Position numbers and translations under genes: made by a program. The notes beneath the pieces were generated by a model. That model was not told the origin of the DNA, did not search any database, and worked only from the letters and a program-made list of their open reading frames with translations. DNA of 64,000 bases from Candidatus Flexifilum breve (GTDB lineage: Bacteria > Chloroflexota > Anaerolineae > Aggregatilineales > Phototrophicaceae), in assembly GCA_016717205.1 (NCBI GenBank), contig JADKGC010000003.1, positions 186,001 to 250,000 on the forward strand. Direction: 5' to 3'. The first letter of the stretch is position 1; the number at the start of each line of letters is the position of its first letter. Below, piece by piece: positions 51,789-60,620 of the stretch.

Positions 51789-53579
51789 GTGACCACCGCT
51801 ATCGCCCCTTCTCCGACCGCCGTCCCGGCGCGCTATCGGCTCCGCGCATGGTTTATCCCCGGCTTGATCGTGCTGCTGGCACTGCTGGTGCGCTGGCCGT
51901 TTCTCGGTGTTGAAGGTGTCCCCGGCGACCTGTTTCTGAACGGGTGGTGGGGCGAAATGTCGTACAAAGCTGGCTTTGAAGTCTACAGGCTCACCGAGGC
52001 CAATCACCCACCCATCTTTCTCGTCCTCAACGGACTGTCACAAGCCGTGGCTGAAATCCCATTCGTGCGGAATTTCCTCGAATCGGTGCAGTTCACGTGG
52101 ACGATGCGCCTAAAACTCTGGCCCATCACGGCGGAAATCCTGCTAATTCTCATCCTGTGGCGCTGGCTGCGGGGACGGGGCGCTCTCCGCTGGCTGATTC
52201 CGCTGGTGATCGCGCTTCATCCGGCGTTCATCCTCGACTCCGTCATGTGGGGGCAGAGTGACCCCATCTTTACGCTGTTCTTGGTCGTGGCGCTCATGGC
52301 GCTCAACGAGGGCAAAGTACGCCTCGCGTGGGTGCTGTATGCGCTGGCATTGCTGACAAAGTTTCAGAGTATTGTCCTGCTGCCGCTGCTGGTCGTGCTG
52401 ACATGGCGGCGCTGCGCATGGCGGCAGGCGCTGACTGCCCCGCTCGCCGGGATCGCCGTGTTTTGCGCCGTCCTCGCGCCTTACGTTATCGGCAGCGGTT
52501 GGGCTTACGCGCTCGCTCCCTATTCGCGCGGGAGTGTCGACCTCTTCCCCTTTACAACCATGTTCGCCCTGAACCTCTGGCACGTGCTCGAACCGGGTTA
52601 TTGGCTCGGCACACTCGGCGGCATTGCCTTCGAGGACAACGGGGTGCACTGGTTCGCCCCGCTGACCGACTTTCAGGCCGGATTCGTGCTGCTCGGTGTG
52701 TATACACTTGTGCTGTGTATCGGCATGTGGCGGCAGGCGCACCGTTCACGCGAATTCGTGTGGGGCGCGGCGCTGTACTTCGGCTTCTTCATGCTGCCCA
52801 CGCAGATTCACGAGCGCTACCTGTACCCCGCGGTGATTTTGTCTCTGATCGGCCTCGCGCAGGAGCCGCGTTTACGGCTGGTGGTGGGCACACTGGTGTT
52901 TACCTTCACCCTGAATTTGCTCTATGCCGTCAACGCCCCGTTCGGGTGGTTGGGCAGCTTCCTCGCCTACCACTTCCTCCGGTGGACGCCACTGATCGCG
53001 CTCATGCAAGTTGTACTCTTCGTCGAAGTTACCTGCTTGGCGCTGTTTGAACATGCACGCCGCTGGGTGCTGCTGCCGGGTCGATTGGCGCTCGCCGGAT
53101 TGGTCGGCTGGCTGCTGGTGCTGGCCGTCGCGCCTCCCATCGATCAACTACCTGTCGGCCCGGAGCTGGTCGAGGATCTCAGCCTCGACGGCGTCGCCAA
53201 GCTGGTGGGCGTGCAGACGACCGCGCGCGATGACGGGGTGCTGATCGTCAACCTGTTCTGGTACGCGCAAGCGCCCGTGATCCGGGATTGGCGTCCGCGC
53301 CTCGAACTCGAACGTGAGGGACAGGTCATCGGCACCGGCGAAGGTTCGGATCAAGACTTCACTGAGGGTTCGTGGCGCTGGTTCGCGGGCAAAGTGACCT
53401 TCACCACCAGTTATATCGCTGCGCTGGGCGGCGGGCCACCGGACAGTCTCTACCTCAGCCTGTTCGACGCGACCAGCGGTGAACTCGCGCCGCTGTACCA
53501 GTCCAGACAGCCTGAAGCGGTTACCCGCGTTCATCTGGCTGACTTTGTGGACGGCAAATTGATCGTCAGCCCGCCCTGA
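51789..53579 (+). CDS. Multi-pass membrane glycosyltransferase (GT-C type, mannosyltransferase-like)
   Basis: This 596-residue protein has about 11-12 membrane segments starting at residues 20-40. Typical GT-C features are an early luminal acidic loop (GGWWGEMSYKAG, then YRLTEANHPPIF), the segment FILDSVMWGQSDPIFTLF and LPTQIHERYLYPA. The C-terminal 110 residues form a soluble beta-rich domain. Such enzymes use lipid-linked sugars to glycosylate surface molecules; the acceptor is unknown. A GTG at 51789 with GAGG nine bases upstream was chosen; a TTG at 51774 would add five residues. Confidence 0.8.
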   Translation: MTTAIAPSPTAVPARYRLRAWFIPGLIVLLALLVRWPFLGVEGVPGDLFLNGWWGEMSYKAGFEVYRLTEANHPPIFLVLNGLSQAVAEIPFVRNFLESVQFTWTMRLKLWPITAEILLILILWRWLRGRGALRWLIPLVIALHPAFILDSVMWGQSDPIFTLFLVVALMALNEGKVRLAWVLYALALLTKFQSIVLLPLLVVLTWRRCAWRQALTAPLAGIAVFCAVLAPYVIGSGWAYALAPYSRGSVDLFPFTTMFALNLWHVLEPGYWLGTLGGIAFEDNGVHWFAPLTDFQAGFVLLGVYTLVLCIGMWRQAHRSREFVWGAALYFGFFMLPTQIHERYLYPAVILSLIGLAQEPRLRLVVGTLVFTFTLNLLYAVNAPFGWLGSFLAYHFLRWTPLIALMQVVLFVEVTCLALFEHARRWVLLPGRLALAGLVGWLLVLAVAPPIDQLPVGPELVEDLSLDGVAKLVGVQTTARDDGVLIVNLFWYAQAPVIRDWRPRLELEREGQVIGTGEGSDQDFTEGSWRWFAGKVTFTTSYIAALGGGPPDSLYLSLFDATSGELAPLYQSRQPEAVTRVHLADFVDGKLIVSPP

Positions 53580-53709
53580 GTCACAGCAGCAGCCCGCAGC
53601 CCCTCCGTCAACCGCAGCTTAAGTAGGTTCTCGCCAACCTAATGCCGAGCGCAGAGTCGCGGTTTAGCAACCCCGGCGGACGTTTCATTCCCTCCTCATC
53701 TCCAACTAC

Positions 53710-53755
53710 TTGACAGGCTTCTAAAACAGTTCTACCATGATGGAAGCGCTTCCAT
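53710..53755 (+). promoter_or_regulatory. Promoter with 16-bp LacI operator
   Basis: TTGACA (53710-53715) and TACCAT (53733-53738) are spaced 17 bp. The perfect palindrome ATGGAAGCGCTTCCAT (53740-53755), with central CG, follows the -10 box, 35 bases before the regulator ATG. Confidence 0.85.
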
Positions 53756-53790
53756 GACAAAGAGTGTTATTTGAGCGGGTGAAGTTACTA

Positions 53791-54816
53791 ATGCCCAATC
53801 CAACGATTTACGATGTGGCGCGAGCCGCCGGAGTCGGCGTGGGGACGGTCTCGCGCGTGCTCAACAACAGCACGCGAGTCAGTCCGGAAACGCAGGAAAA
53901 AGTGCTGACCGCGATTCGGGAACTCGGTTTCCGCCGCAGCAAAGCCGCGCGGCAGCTGTCGACGGGCACGCAGCATCGCAACATTGGCGCCATCATGCCG
54001 TATATCACCCCGCCCTCGTTTGTGGAACGTCTGCGCGGTATGCAGACCGCCCTCAGTCACCAAGCCAACGACTTCAACCTGATTCTCTATACCGTCAGCG
54101 AACCAAAGCGACAGCACGACCAACTGCTCGCGCTGATCGACCAATCCAATCTCGATGGACTGCTGATCACGACGCTCAATGTGACCGACGAGGAGCGGGA
54201 GCTGTTGACGCAGGCGGGCATCCCATTTGTATTGCTGAGTGATGTGTGCGCCGGAGAGCCCAACTGCATCAGCCCCGACAACATCCATGGGGGGTACATG
54301 GCCACGCAGCACCTGTTGGAACTGGGACACCGGCGGGTAGCGTATGTGGGCGACGAATTCCCGAATGATTATGGCGTGCCCACGGGCGAACTTCGCTACC
54401 AAGGCTATGTGTCGGCGTTGGAGGCGTATGGTGTCCCCTTCCACGCGGAGTACGCCGCTTTGGGTGTCCACGGCGAGGAAGCCGCGTACAAGCTGACGCA
54501 GGGGCTGCTGAGTCTGCGCGAGCCACCCACCGCCATCTTCGCCATGTCTGACATTCAGGCGGTCGGCTGCATGCTGGCGATTCGCGCGGCTGGTCTACGC
54601 GTGCCGGAAGACATCTCCGTGATTGGCTTCGACGATGTGCAGTTGAGCCGCTACGTCGGGCTGACGACTGTCCGCCAGCATCTGGAGCAAAGCGGCTACC
54701 TCGGCATGCAAACCCTGCTCGACCTGTTGAGCACACCCGAGAACGTCAAGCCGCGGCACCTACCACCGCTAGAACTGGTGGTGCGCCAGACCACGCAGCG
54801 GCTGAATGCTACTTAA
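53791..54816 (+). CDS. LacI-family transcriptional regulator (third sugar importer)
   Basis: This 341-residue regulator has the helix-turn-helix PTIYDVARAAGVGVGTVSRVLNN (residues 4-26), the hinge RSKAARQLSTGTQH and an effector domain with NIGAIMPY and VIGFDDVQLSRY. The ATG at 53791 puts the motif at the N-terminus; an upstream TTG at 53764 was not used. It precedes a binding protein and two permeases on the same strand and has a palindrome over its own promoter. Confidence 0.92.
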   Translation: MPNPTIYDVARAAGVGVGTVSRVLNNSTRVSPETQEKVLTAIRELGFRRSKAARQLSTGTQHRNIGAIMPYITPPSFVERLRGMQTALSHQANDFNLILYTVSEPKRQHDQLLALIDQSNLDGLLITTLNVTDEERELLTQAGIPFVLLSDVCAGEPNCISPDNIHGGYMATQHLLELGHRRVAYVGDEFPNDYGVPTGELRYQGYVSALEAYGVPFHAEYAALGVHGEEAAYKLTQGLLSLREPPTAIFAMSDIQAVGCMLAIRAAGLRVPEDISVIGFDDVQLSRYVGLTTVRQHLEQSGYLGMQTLLDLLSTPENVKPRHLPPLELVVRQTTQRLNAT

Positions 54817-54925
54817 GGGCCATCAGAAACACGTCTGCCCGGTGCAGCGTCACTTCTGTTGACAATTTTGCGAAGCGAGAGCCAGTAGGTGAGAAAGGAG
54901 CGAGGTATCGACAGCGCTAGAAACG

Positions 54926-54955
54926 GACAGAGCCGGGTGGCCGCCCGACTCTGTC
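54926..54955 (+). terminator. Hairpin between LacI and binding-protein genes
   Basis: GACAGAG and CGGG (54926-54937) pair with CCCG and CTCTGTC (up to 54955), each strand with one unpaired base. There is no T-run. It may end the LacI transcript or act as a leader structure for the binding-protein gene, which has its own TTGACA-like -35 at 54859-54864. Confidence 0.5.
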
Positions 54956-55002
54956 GCCAGGCCCATTATTGAACCTGATTGACAAACATAGGAGATATTA
55001 GC

Positions 55003-56319
55003 ATGAAACGTTTGTTTTATCTGATCCTGACCACCGCCGCCGTGTTGGCAATTTTCGGCATTGCCCTACAAGCGCCCAAGGTGACCGCACAGGCGGTCGA
55101 CTGCGGCACCGAGCCGGTGACGCTCCGCGGCTACTTCGAAACCGGGTTTGATCTGCCCTTCCGCCTTGCCGAAGAGTTCACGAATCAGTTCCCGAATGTC
55201 ACATGGGACATCAGCCAGGACCAGTTCGCCAACCTGATCAACGCGACTCCGCGTCTGCTCTCGGGCGACAATCCGCCGGATCTCATCCGTCTGCCCACCA
55301 TGGTGTCGTTCGCCAATCAGGGTCTGCTCAAGAATCTGGATGAATACGCGGAAGCCTTCGGCTGGAACGATTGGCCCGTGCCGCAGCTCAATCAGAATCG
55401 CGTCGCTGAAGATGGCACGCGCGGTTCCGGTTCGCTCTTCGCGATGGGCCTCAACTACAGCCTGACGGGCATCTTCTACAACAAAGAACAGGCCGCGCAG
55501 ATCGGTATGACCGAACCGCCGGCGACCCTCGCCGAATTCGAAGCCCTGCTCGCCGCCGCCAAGGACGCAGGTCTGCTCCCCATCATGCAGTGGGGCAGCG
55601 CGCAGAGCGGTATGGGCTTGGCCTTCCCGCTGCAGGCGCTGATGGCGTCGGTCGGCTCGGTCGATCCCATCAATGACTGGATCTTCCAGAAGCCCGGCGC
55701 GACCATCGACACGCCTGAGAATCTCGTCGCCGCGCAGCATCTGGCCGACTGGATTGCCAATGGCTACTTCCCCGAAGACATCAACGCCATCGAATACACG
55801 GATGCCAATGCCCGCTTTGGCGAAGGCGAAGGCGTCTTCATCTTCAACGGTGACTGGCAGAATGCCGCCTACGATGCGACCATGGCTGGCAATGTCGGCT
55901 TCTTCGTCATGCCGTCCGCTGAAGAAGGTGGCGCGCCCGCGGCCATGTCCGCCCCGCTGACCTTCGGCATCGCGGCCAACGCCGCCAATGCGGATTGCGC
56001 GGCCTTCTTCCTCAACTGGGTCGGCTCGAACGAGACGGCGCGCCAGATCGGCGTGGATGTCGGCGGCTCGAACCCCGGTGGCCCATCCGGTCTGCCGATG
56101 CCCGAGGTTGCCGAAGGTTCGATCACGATTGAAACGCTCGCCGCTGGTTCTGTGATCGGCGAAGCGGGGACGTCGATGGACTTCATCGCCAACGCCACCA
56201 GCGCGATCTTCGCGCAGGGCTGGACGCCGGAACTCCAGAAGATGGTCGGCGGTCGGCAGGATGCGGCGGGTCTGCTCCAAGCGGTACAGGCCGAATACGA
56301 GCGGCAGCTTTCTGAGTAA
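55003..56319 (+). CDS. Carbohydrate ABC transporter substrate-binding protein
   Basis: This 438-residue secreted binding protein has a Sec signal (MKRLFYLILTTAAVLAIFGIAL, then cleavage near TAQA). The mature chain carries RLAEEFTNQFPNVTWDI, SGDNPPDLIRLPTMVSFANQGLLKNLDE and FIFNGDWQNAAYDA typical of CUT1 sugar-binding proteins. The ATG at 55003 has AGGAGA at 54990-54995. The single mature cysteine pair (DCGT near 34 and NADCAAFF) may form a disulfide. It would feed the two permeases that follow. Ligand unknown. Confidence 0.92.
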   Translation: MKRLFYLILTTAAVLAIFGIALQAPKVTAQAVDCGTEPVTLRGYFETGFDLPFRLAEEFTNQFPNVTWDISQDQFANLINATPRLLSGDNPPDLIRLPTMVSFANQGLLKNLDEYAEAFGWNDWPVPQLNQNRVAEDGTRGSGSLFAMGLNYSLTGIFYNKEQAAQIGMTEPPATLAEFEALLAAAKDAGLLPIMQWGSAQSGMGLAFPLQALMASVGSVDPINDWIFQKPGATIDTPENLVAAQHLADWIANGYFPEDINAIEYTDANARFGEGEGVFIFNGDWQNAAYDATMAGNVGFFVMPSAEEGGAPAAMSAPLTFGIAANAANADCAAFFLNWVGSNETARQIGVDVGGSNPGGPSGLPMPEVAEGSITIETLAAGSVIGEAGTSMDFIANATSAIFAQGWTPELQKMVGGRQDAAGLLQAVQAEYERQLSE

Positions 56320-56330
56320 GAGGTAACGGC

Positions 56331-56349
56331 CGCAGGGCGATTGCCTGCG
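56331..56349 (+). promoter_or_regulatory. Short hairpin after binding-protein gene
   Basis: CGCAGG (56331-56336) pairs with CCTGCG (56344-56349). Weak, but in the same position as the stronger hairpins after the other three binding-protein genes. Confidence 0.4.
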
Positions 56350-56364
56350 CCTGCCTGATCGACT

Positions 56365-57303
56365 ATGACAATGAACACGTCAGACAATCGTCCCGCGGCT
56401 CCCAACGTCTCCCGGCAAACCCCCTTCCAACAGGGGGCGCGCCGGGAGCACTTGATCGGCTGGCTGTTTGTCCTGCCCGCCTTAGTCATGTACGCGGTCT
56501 TTGTGCTCCTCCCGCTGCTGATGAGCATCCAGTACTCGTTTGTGCGCTGGAACGGCATCGGTCAGATGACGTGGGTGGGGCTCGACAACTACGTCCGCGT
56601 CCTCGAAGATCCCGATCTGCTGGGAACGATCTTCAACTCGCTCCGGTTGGTCGTCTTCTTCAGTTTCATCCCGGTGTCGCTCGGGCTGGTGGTCGCCAGC
56701 ATCATGCATCGCACCGCCACGGGGCGCTTCGGCGCGACCGCGCGCACCGTTTTGTTCTTGCCACAAGTCATTCCGCTCGTGGCCGCCGGGATCATCTGGG
56801 GTCGGTTGCTGTCGCTCCCCGGTCTGGTCAACGAGATTCTCCGCGGCATCGGTCTCAGTACCGTCACCCGGGCGTGGCTCGGTGACTTCGACTGGGCGCT
56901 GCCCGCCGTCGGTTTCATCGGCATCTGGGTGCTGCTCGGCTTCTGCACTGTCCTCCTGTGGACGGGCATGACCAAGCTCGACCCCGCGCTCTTTGAGTCG
57001 GCGCGCATTGATGGCGCGAGTTGGTTCACTGAATTCAGCCGCATCACCGTGCCCCTGCTGCGCAACGAGATCGGCGTGTGCCTCACAGTAACGGTGATCG
57101 CCGCGCTGGCCGCCTTCGACATCGTCTACGTATCAACCGCGGGCGGGCCGGGCAATTCGACCGCCGTCCCCGGCATCCAGATCTATATTCTAGCGTTCAC
57201 CGAGCAGCGGATTGGGCCGGCGTCAGCGCTGGCAGTCATCCTGACCGCGCTGGTGCTGATCATTATCCTCCCCTTCCAACGCCTCAACCGGGAGGCCAAA
57301 TAA
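56365..57303 (+). CDS. Carbohydrate ABC transporter permease (MalF/UgpA type)
   Basis: This 312-residue CUT1 permease has a cytoplasmic N-terminus of about 35 residues, six membrane segments, the IQYSFVRWNGIGQMTWVGLDNY motif after the first, and the EAA-like loop LDPALFESARIDGASWFTEF. No inserted domain is present, in contrast to the permease at 37018. It overlaps the MalG-type gene by one base (TAATG). Confidence 0.92.
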   Translation: MTMNTSDNRPAAPNVSRQTPFQQGARREHLIGWLFVLPALVMYAVFVLLPLLMSIQYSFVRWNGIGQMTWVGLDNYVRVLEDPDLLGTIFNSLRLVVFFSFIPVSLGLVVASIMHRTATGRFGATARTVLFLPQVIPLVAAGIIWGRLLSLPGLVNEILRGIGLSTVTRAWLGDFDWALPAVGFIGIWVLLGFCTVLLWTGMTKLDPALFESARIDGASWFTEFSRITVPLLRNEIGVCLTVTVIAALAAFDIVYVSTAGGPGNSTAVPGIQIYILAFTEQRIGPASALAVILTALVLIIILPFQRLNREAK

Positions 57304-58127
57304 TGAAGATTGACCGTTCCGAACTGTACAGCGGACGCCTGCTGCTGCTCGGCCTCATGGTGATCACCATCCTGCCCTTCATCAGCATATTCATGACCGC
57401 GCTGCATCCGTCGAACACCGTACCCGGTGGTCTGGAATGGCCCGCTGACCCCCAGTGGGGCAATTTCATCGAAGCCTTCAGTGTGGCGAACATGACCGCG
57501 CTGTTGGGTTCGAGCCTGTACATCGTGCTCGCGGTCGTGCCCGTGTCGCTGCTCATCTCGACCATGGCCGGGTTTGCGATTGGTCAACTGCGCATCCCCG
57601 GCTCCCGCATATTGCTGGCGCTATTCGTGTTCGGCTTGACGCTCCCCTTCGGCGGGATCATCGTGCCCCTCTACTATCTGGAACGCGCGCTCGGCATTTA
57701 CAACACCCGGTTGGCCGTGGTGCTGCCCTTGATCGGTTTGTATATGCCCTTCGCCGTGTTCTGGATGCGCGCGCACTTCGTCAACATGCCGACGGAGATC
57801 TCCGAGGCGGCGCGCGTGGATGGCGCCACCTTGTGGGATTTGTTCGCACGCATTCACCTGCCGCTTGCGCGCGCGCCCATGGCATCGCTCGGCATTCTCA
57901 TGTCGGTGTGGACGTGGAATCAGTTTCTGCTCGCGCTCGTGCTCGTCGAGGATCCGACCGAGCGTACGATGGCTGGGGCGCTCGGCGCATTTCAGGGACA
58001 CTATGCGACCAACGTCCCCCTGCTGTGCGCGGGCACCATTCTGATCCTGCTGCCCACGCTGGTGGTCTTCGTGCTCTTCCAACGGCAGATTATTTCTGCG
58101 CTCCTACAAGGGTCGGTCAAAGGCTAA
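57303..58127 (+). CDS. Carbohydrate ABC transporter permease (MalG type)
   Basis: This 274-residue CUT1 permease has six membrane segments and the EAA loop MPTEISEAARVDGATLWDLF near residue 165. The C-terminus QRQIISALLQGSVKG is typical. The operon ends here without an ATPase gene, so the subunit must use an ATPase encoded elsewhere, possibly the one at 39029. Confidence 0.92.
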   Translation: MKIDRSELYSGRLLLLGLMVITILPFISIFMTALHPSNTVPGGLEWPADPQWGNFIEAFSVANMTALLGSSLYIVLAVVPVSLLISTMAGFAIGQLRIPGSRILLALFVFGLTLPFGGIIVPLYYLERALGIYNTRLAVVLPLIGLYMPFAVFWMRAHFVNMPTEISEAARVDGATLWDLFARIHLPLARAPMASLGILMSVWTWNQFLLALVLVEDPTERTMAGALGAFQGHYATNVPLLCAGTILILLPTLVVFVLFQRQIISALLQGSVKG

Positions 58128-58188
58128 ACGACACCATTTCCTCCCCACAATTGGGTGACGGAGGGATAGTTTTAACAATCGCGGGAAT

Positions 58189-58254
58189 TGTAGGGACGCC
58201 CAACGGGGCGTCCGCCGAATTAACGAAACGGACGCGCCGTTGCGCGTCCCTACA
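58189..58254. repeat. GTCCCTACA hairpin-family element, 66 bases
   Basis: TGTAGGGACG (58189-58198) and CGTCCCTACA (58245-58254) are inverted ends; an inner GGACGCCC-type hairpin lies on the left arm and GACGCGC/GCGCGTC on the right. The ends match those of the 30-base copy at 63137-63166. It sits in the 254-base gap between convergent genes, which holds no gene. Confidence 0.6.
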
Positions 58255-58381
58255 GAACACGTTTTCCCTCAAACGATCGCGTTAATGGCTCCCCATGTTA
58301 AAAGTGTCCTGTCCTCAACCACACTTGGGGAGGGTCTTCGTCCCTGCTACTCAGCCTCAACGCGCCCTTTCCAACCCGCGG

Positions 58382-58810
58382 CTAACCGCTAACGCGGATC
58401 ACCTTGCGAATTTTGAGCCGCAGCACGACGATGTCATCGTTTTTCCACGTCTCCAAGAGCTGATCCGCGGCGGCTGCCGGCAGATAATGCCGGGTGATGC
58501 GCGCCGTGACCACATGCGCAGGGTCATCCTCGACCGCGAAATCGCCTTGCAGCATGACGCCGGGGGTATGGCCACCTTGACCATCGGGCAGCGGATCGCC
58601 GCCGACTTGCACCGCGCCGCGCGGATGAGCGACAAGGTTCTGGACTTTGCGCGCGGTGCGATCCGCCATGATGACCAGCTCATCCCGGTCATCTTCCAGC
58701 AAAAACCACAGCGGTGTAATGTGTGGATACCCTTCGGCATCTACCGTTCCCAGACGGGCGACCAACGGCTGCTTCAATACATCACGAACTTCCTTCAATG
58801 TCACCGACAT
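58382..58810 (-). CDS. Pyridoxamine 5'-phosphate oxidase-fold protein
   Basis: This 142-residue protein has the split-barrel flavin-binding pattern: VARLGTVDAEGYPHITPLWFLLEDD, VIMADRTARKVQNLVAHPRGAVQVGG and a VEDDPAHVVTARITRHY helix. Proteins of this class (PNPOx-like or F420-dependent) bind FMN or F420 and reduce small molecules or haem; the cofactor cannot be decided. The ATG at 58810 has AAGGGGA eight bases upstream; a longer open frame to 58894 is unconserved. A single gene, divergent from the next. Confidence 0.8.
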   Translation of the reverse strand: MSVTLKEVRDVLKQPLVARLGTVDAEGYPHITPLWFLLEDDRDELVIMADRTARKVQNLVAHPRGAVQVGGDPLPDGQGGHTPGVMLQGDFAVEDDPAHVVTARITRHYLPAAAADQLLETWKNDDIVVLRLKIRKVIRVSG

Positions 58811-58971
58811 GCCACTTCCCCTTTGTCCACAGCAATCTGGTTCACATCTTACCGCGACTTCCGTACTGTCCACCACGAGAGCGAACCGCGGCATTCGTGA
58901 TGCAGCCGCTTCTTGGATAGAATGGCAAACCTGATCTCAAGGCTGATCCCTATCCGCGAAAGGCAGTTCAC

Positions 58972-60572
58972 ATGCCAGTTTCCCAGCAGCAGGTCGACGC
59001 ACTGTTTGCACGTTGGAATCGCACCGACTCCCCGGGCTGCGTGCTCGGCGTCATCCAGGACGGCCAGTTGATCTATCAGCGCGGCTACGGCATGGCGGAC
59101 TTAGAGCGCGACGTGCCATTGAAGCCCGAGTCAGTACTGGACATCGGGTCGACGGGCAAGCAGTTCGCCGCCATGCAGATCGCGCTGCTGGCCGAGCGCG
59201 GCGCCTTGTCGCTGAATGATCCTGTGCAGAAGTACATCCCGGAGCTGCCCCAGTACGACCATCCAATCACAATTCGCCAACTGTTGCATCACACCAGCGG
59301 CCTGCGCGACTATCTGGTCCTGCTGCTGCTCGCGGGCAAATCGTTTGATGTGATGCAGGATGTCGACGCGCTGCTGGAACTGATTGGCCGCCAGCGTCAC
59401 CTCAACTTCGTGCCCGGTGAAGAATTCCTGTACTCCAACACCGGCTATCTGCTCCTCGGCGTGATCGCGTCGCACGTGACCAACACGCCCTACCCCGACC
59501 TACTGCGCGCGACCTTCTTCGCGCCCTGGGCATGAGCGCCAGTGACATCAACGACGATCCGCTGCGGATTACGCGCAACCGCGCGCTCAGTTATTCGGGC
59601 AGCGTCGAGGACGGCTTCCGCAGCGAAGCGATTGAGCCGGGCGGCTTCGGCGACGGCCCGATCCTCACCACCGTGGGCGACCTCTACCGCTGGGATCAGA
59701 ACTTCTACGCCAACCAGCTTGGCGGCGGTCAGGCGCTGATCGAGCAAATGGTGGCGTCCGGCCAGTTCAACGATGGCCAGCCGATTGGCTATGGGTTAGG
59801 GCTGTTCACCAGTGATTACCGCGGGCTGCCGACCATTCATCATGGTGGCGCGTGGGCGGGCTACCGCGCCGAATTGCTGCGGTTCCCAGAACAGCGCTTT
59901 TCCGTCATTGTGCTGGCAAATTTGGGGAGTATGTCGCCGTCGCAGCTCGCCAAACAGGTCGCCGATCTCTACCTCGCCGATGTGTTCCCCGAGCCGCTGC
60001 CGGAACTGCCCACCGTCCCCGCCGATCAAGCCGTTGATCTGACGCCGTTCGCCGGGTTCTACCAGAGTGACCAGACCCGCGCGGTGATCGAACTGACGCA
60101 GCACGATGGCGAGGCCGTAGCGATTTTGTCGGGGTATCCGCTCAAGCTGGTCCAAGAATCCGCGGGCCGCTGGCGCGTGACCAACTTGCCGTACCGCTTC
60201 CATCTGGAGGTCGAAGGGACGGGCGGACTGCGGACGGAGGATGAGTTCAGCCCGCGGGGCGCCGAAATCTACCGCCAGCGTCCGTCTGATCCCGTGTCAG
60301 CAGCCGATCTCGAGACGCTGTGCGGCGAATACTATTCCGACGAGTTGGACGTCAGCTACCACCTGTCGCTGCAGGCGGATGCCCTGCATCTGCGCATTGG
60401 TGACCATGCTCCCCAACCTCTGCGCGTCGTGAACCGTGATCTTCTGACGAGTGGTGAAGGCGCGGTCTTCGATGTCGTCCGCAGTGAAACCGGAGCCATC
60501 CGCGGTTTGACCGTCTCGGCGGGGCGTGTGCGCCATGTGGACTTGACGCGCGTGGAAGCCACACCGAGCTAA
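58972..60572 (+). CDS. Serine beta-lactamase-like hydrolase (class C/esterase type, one frameshift)
   Basis: About 534 residues after repair. Beta-lactamase/DD-peptidase/esterase features: catalytic SxxK in DIGSTGKQFAA, YSNTGY (Y-x-N) near residue 160, and HHGGAWAGYRA (H-x-G) in the second part. A C-terminal beta-barrel-like domain follows (from about residue 350), as in many of these hydrolases. The frame is broken at CCC 59524-59526; one extra C gives TFFAPLGMSASDIND. No signal peptide is obvious from the ATG at 58972. Substrate unknown; esterase or D-aminopeptidase activity is as likely as antibiotic hydrolysis. Confidence 0.85.
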
Positions 60573-60581
60573 AACAACGGT

Positions 60582-60609
60582 CCGCTGTGTCGCCTGAGTG
60601 ACACAGCGG
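60582..60609. terminator. Hairpin between convergent genes
   Basis: CCGCTGTGTC (60582-60591) pairs perfectly with GACACAGCGG (60600-60609) around an 8-base loop. It lies between the beta-lactamase-like stop and the GH3 stop, so it probably serves both strands. Confidence 0.65.
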
Positions 60610-60620
60610 CCTCCTCCCAG

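Noticed and set aside
55066..56280. 404-codon antisense frame opposite the third binding-protein gene
   Set aside because: Shadow of a well-supported gene; no ribosome site or family resemblance.
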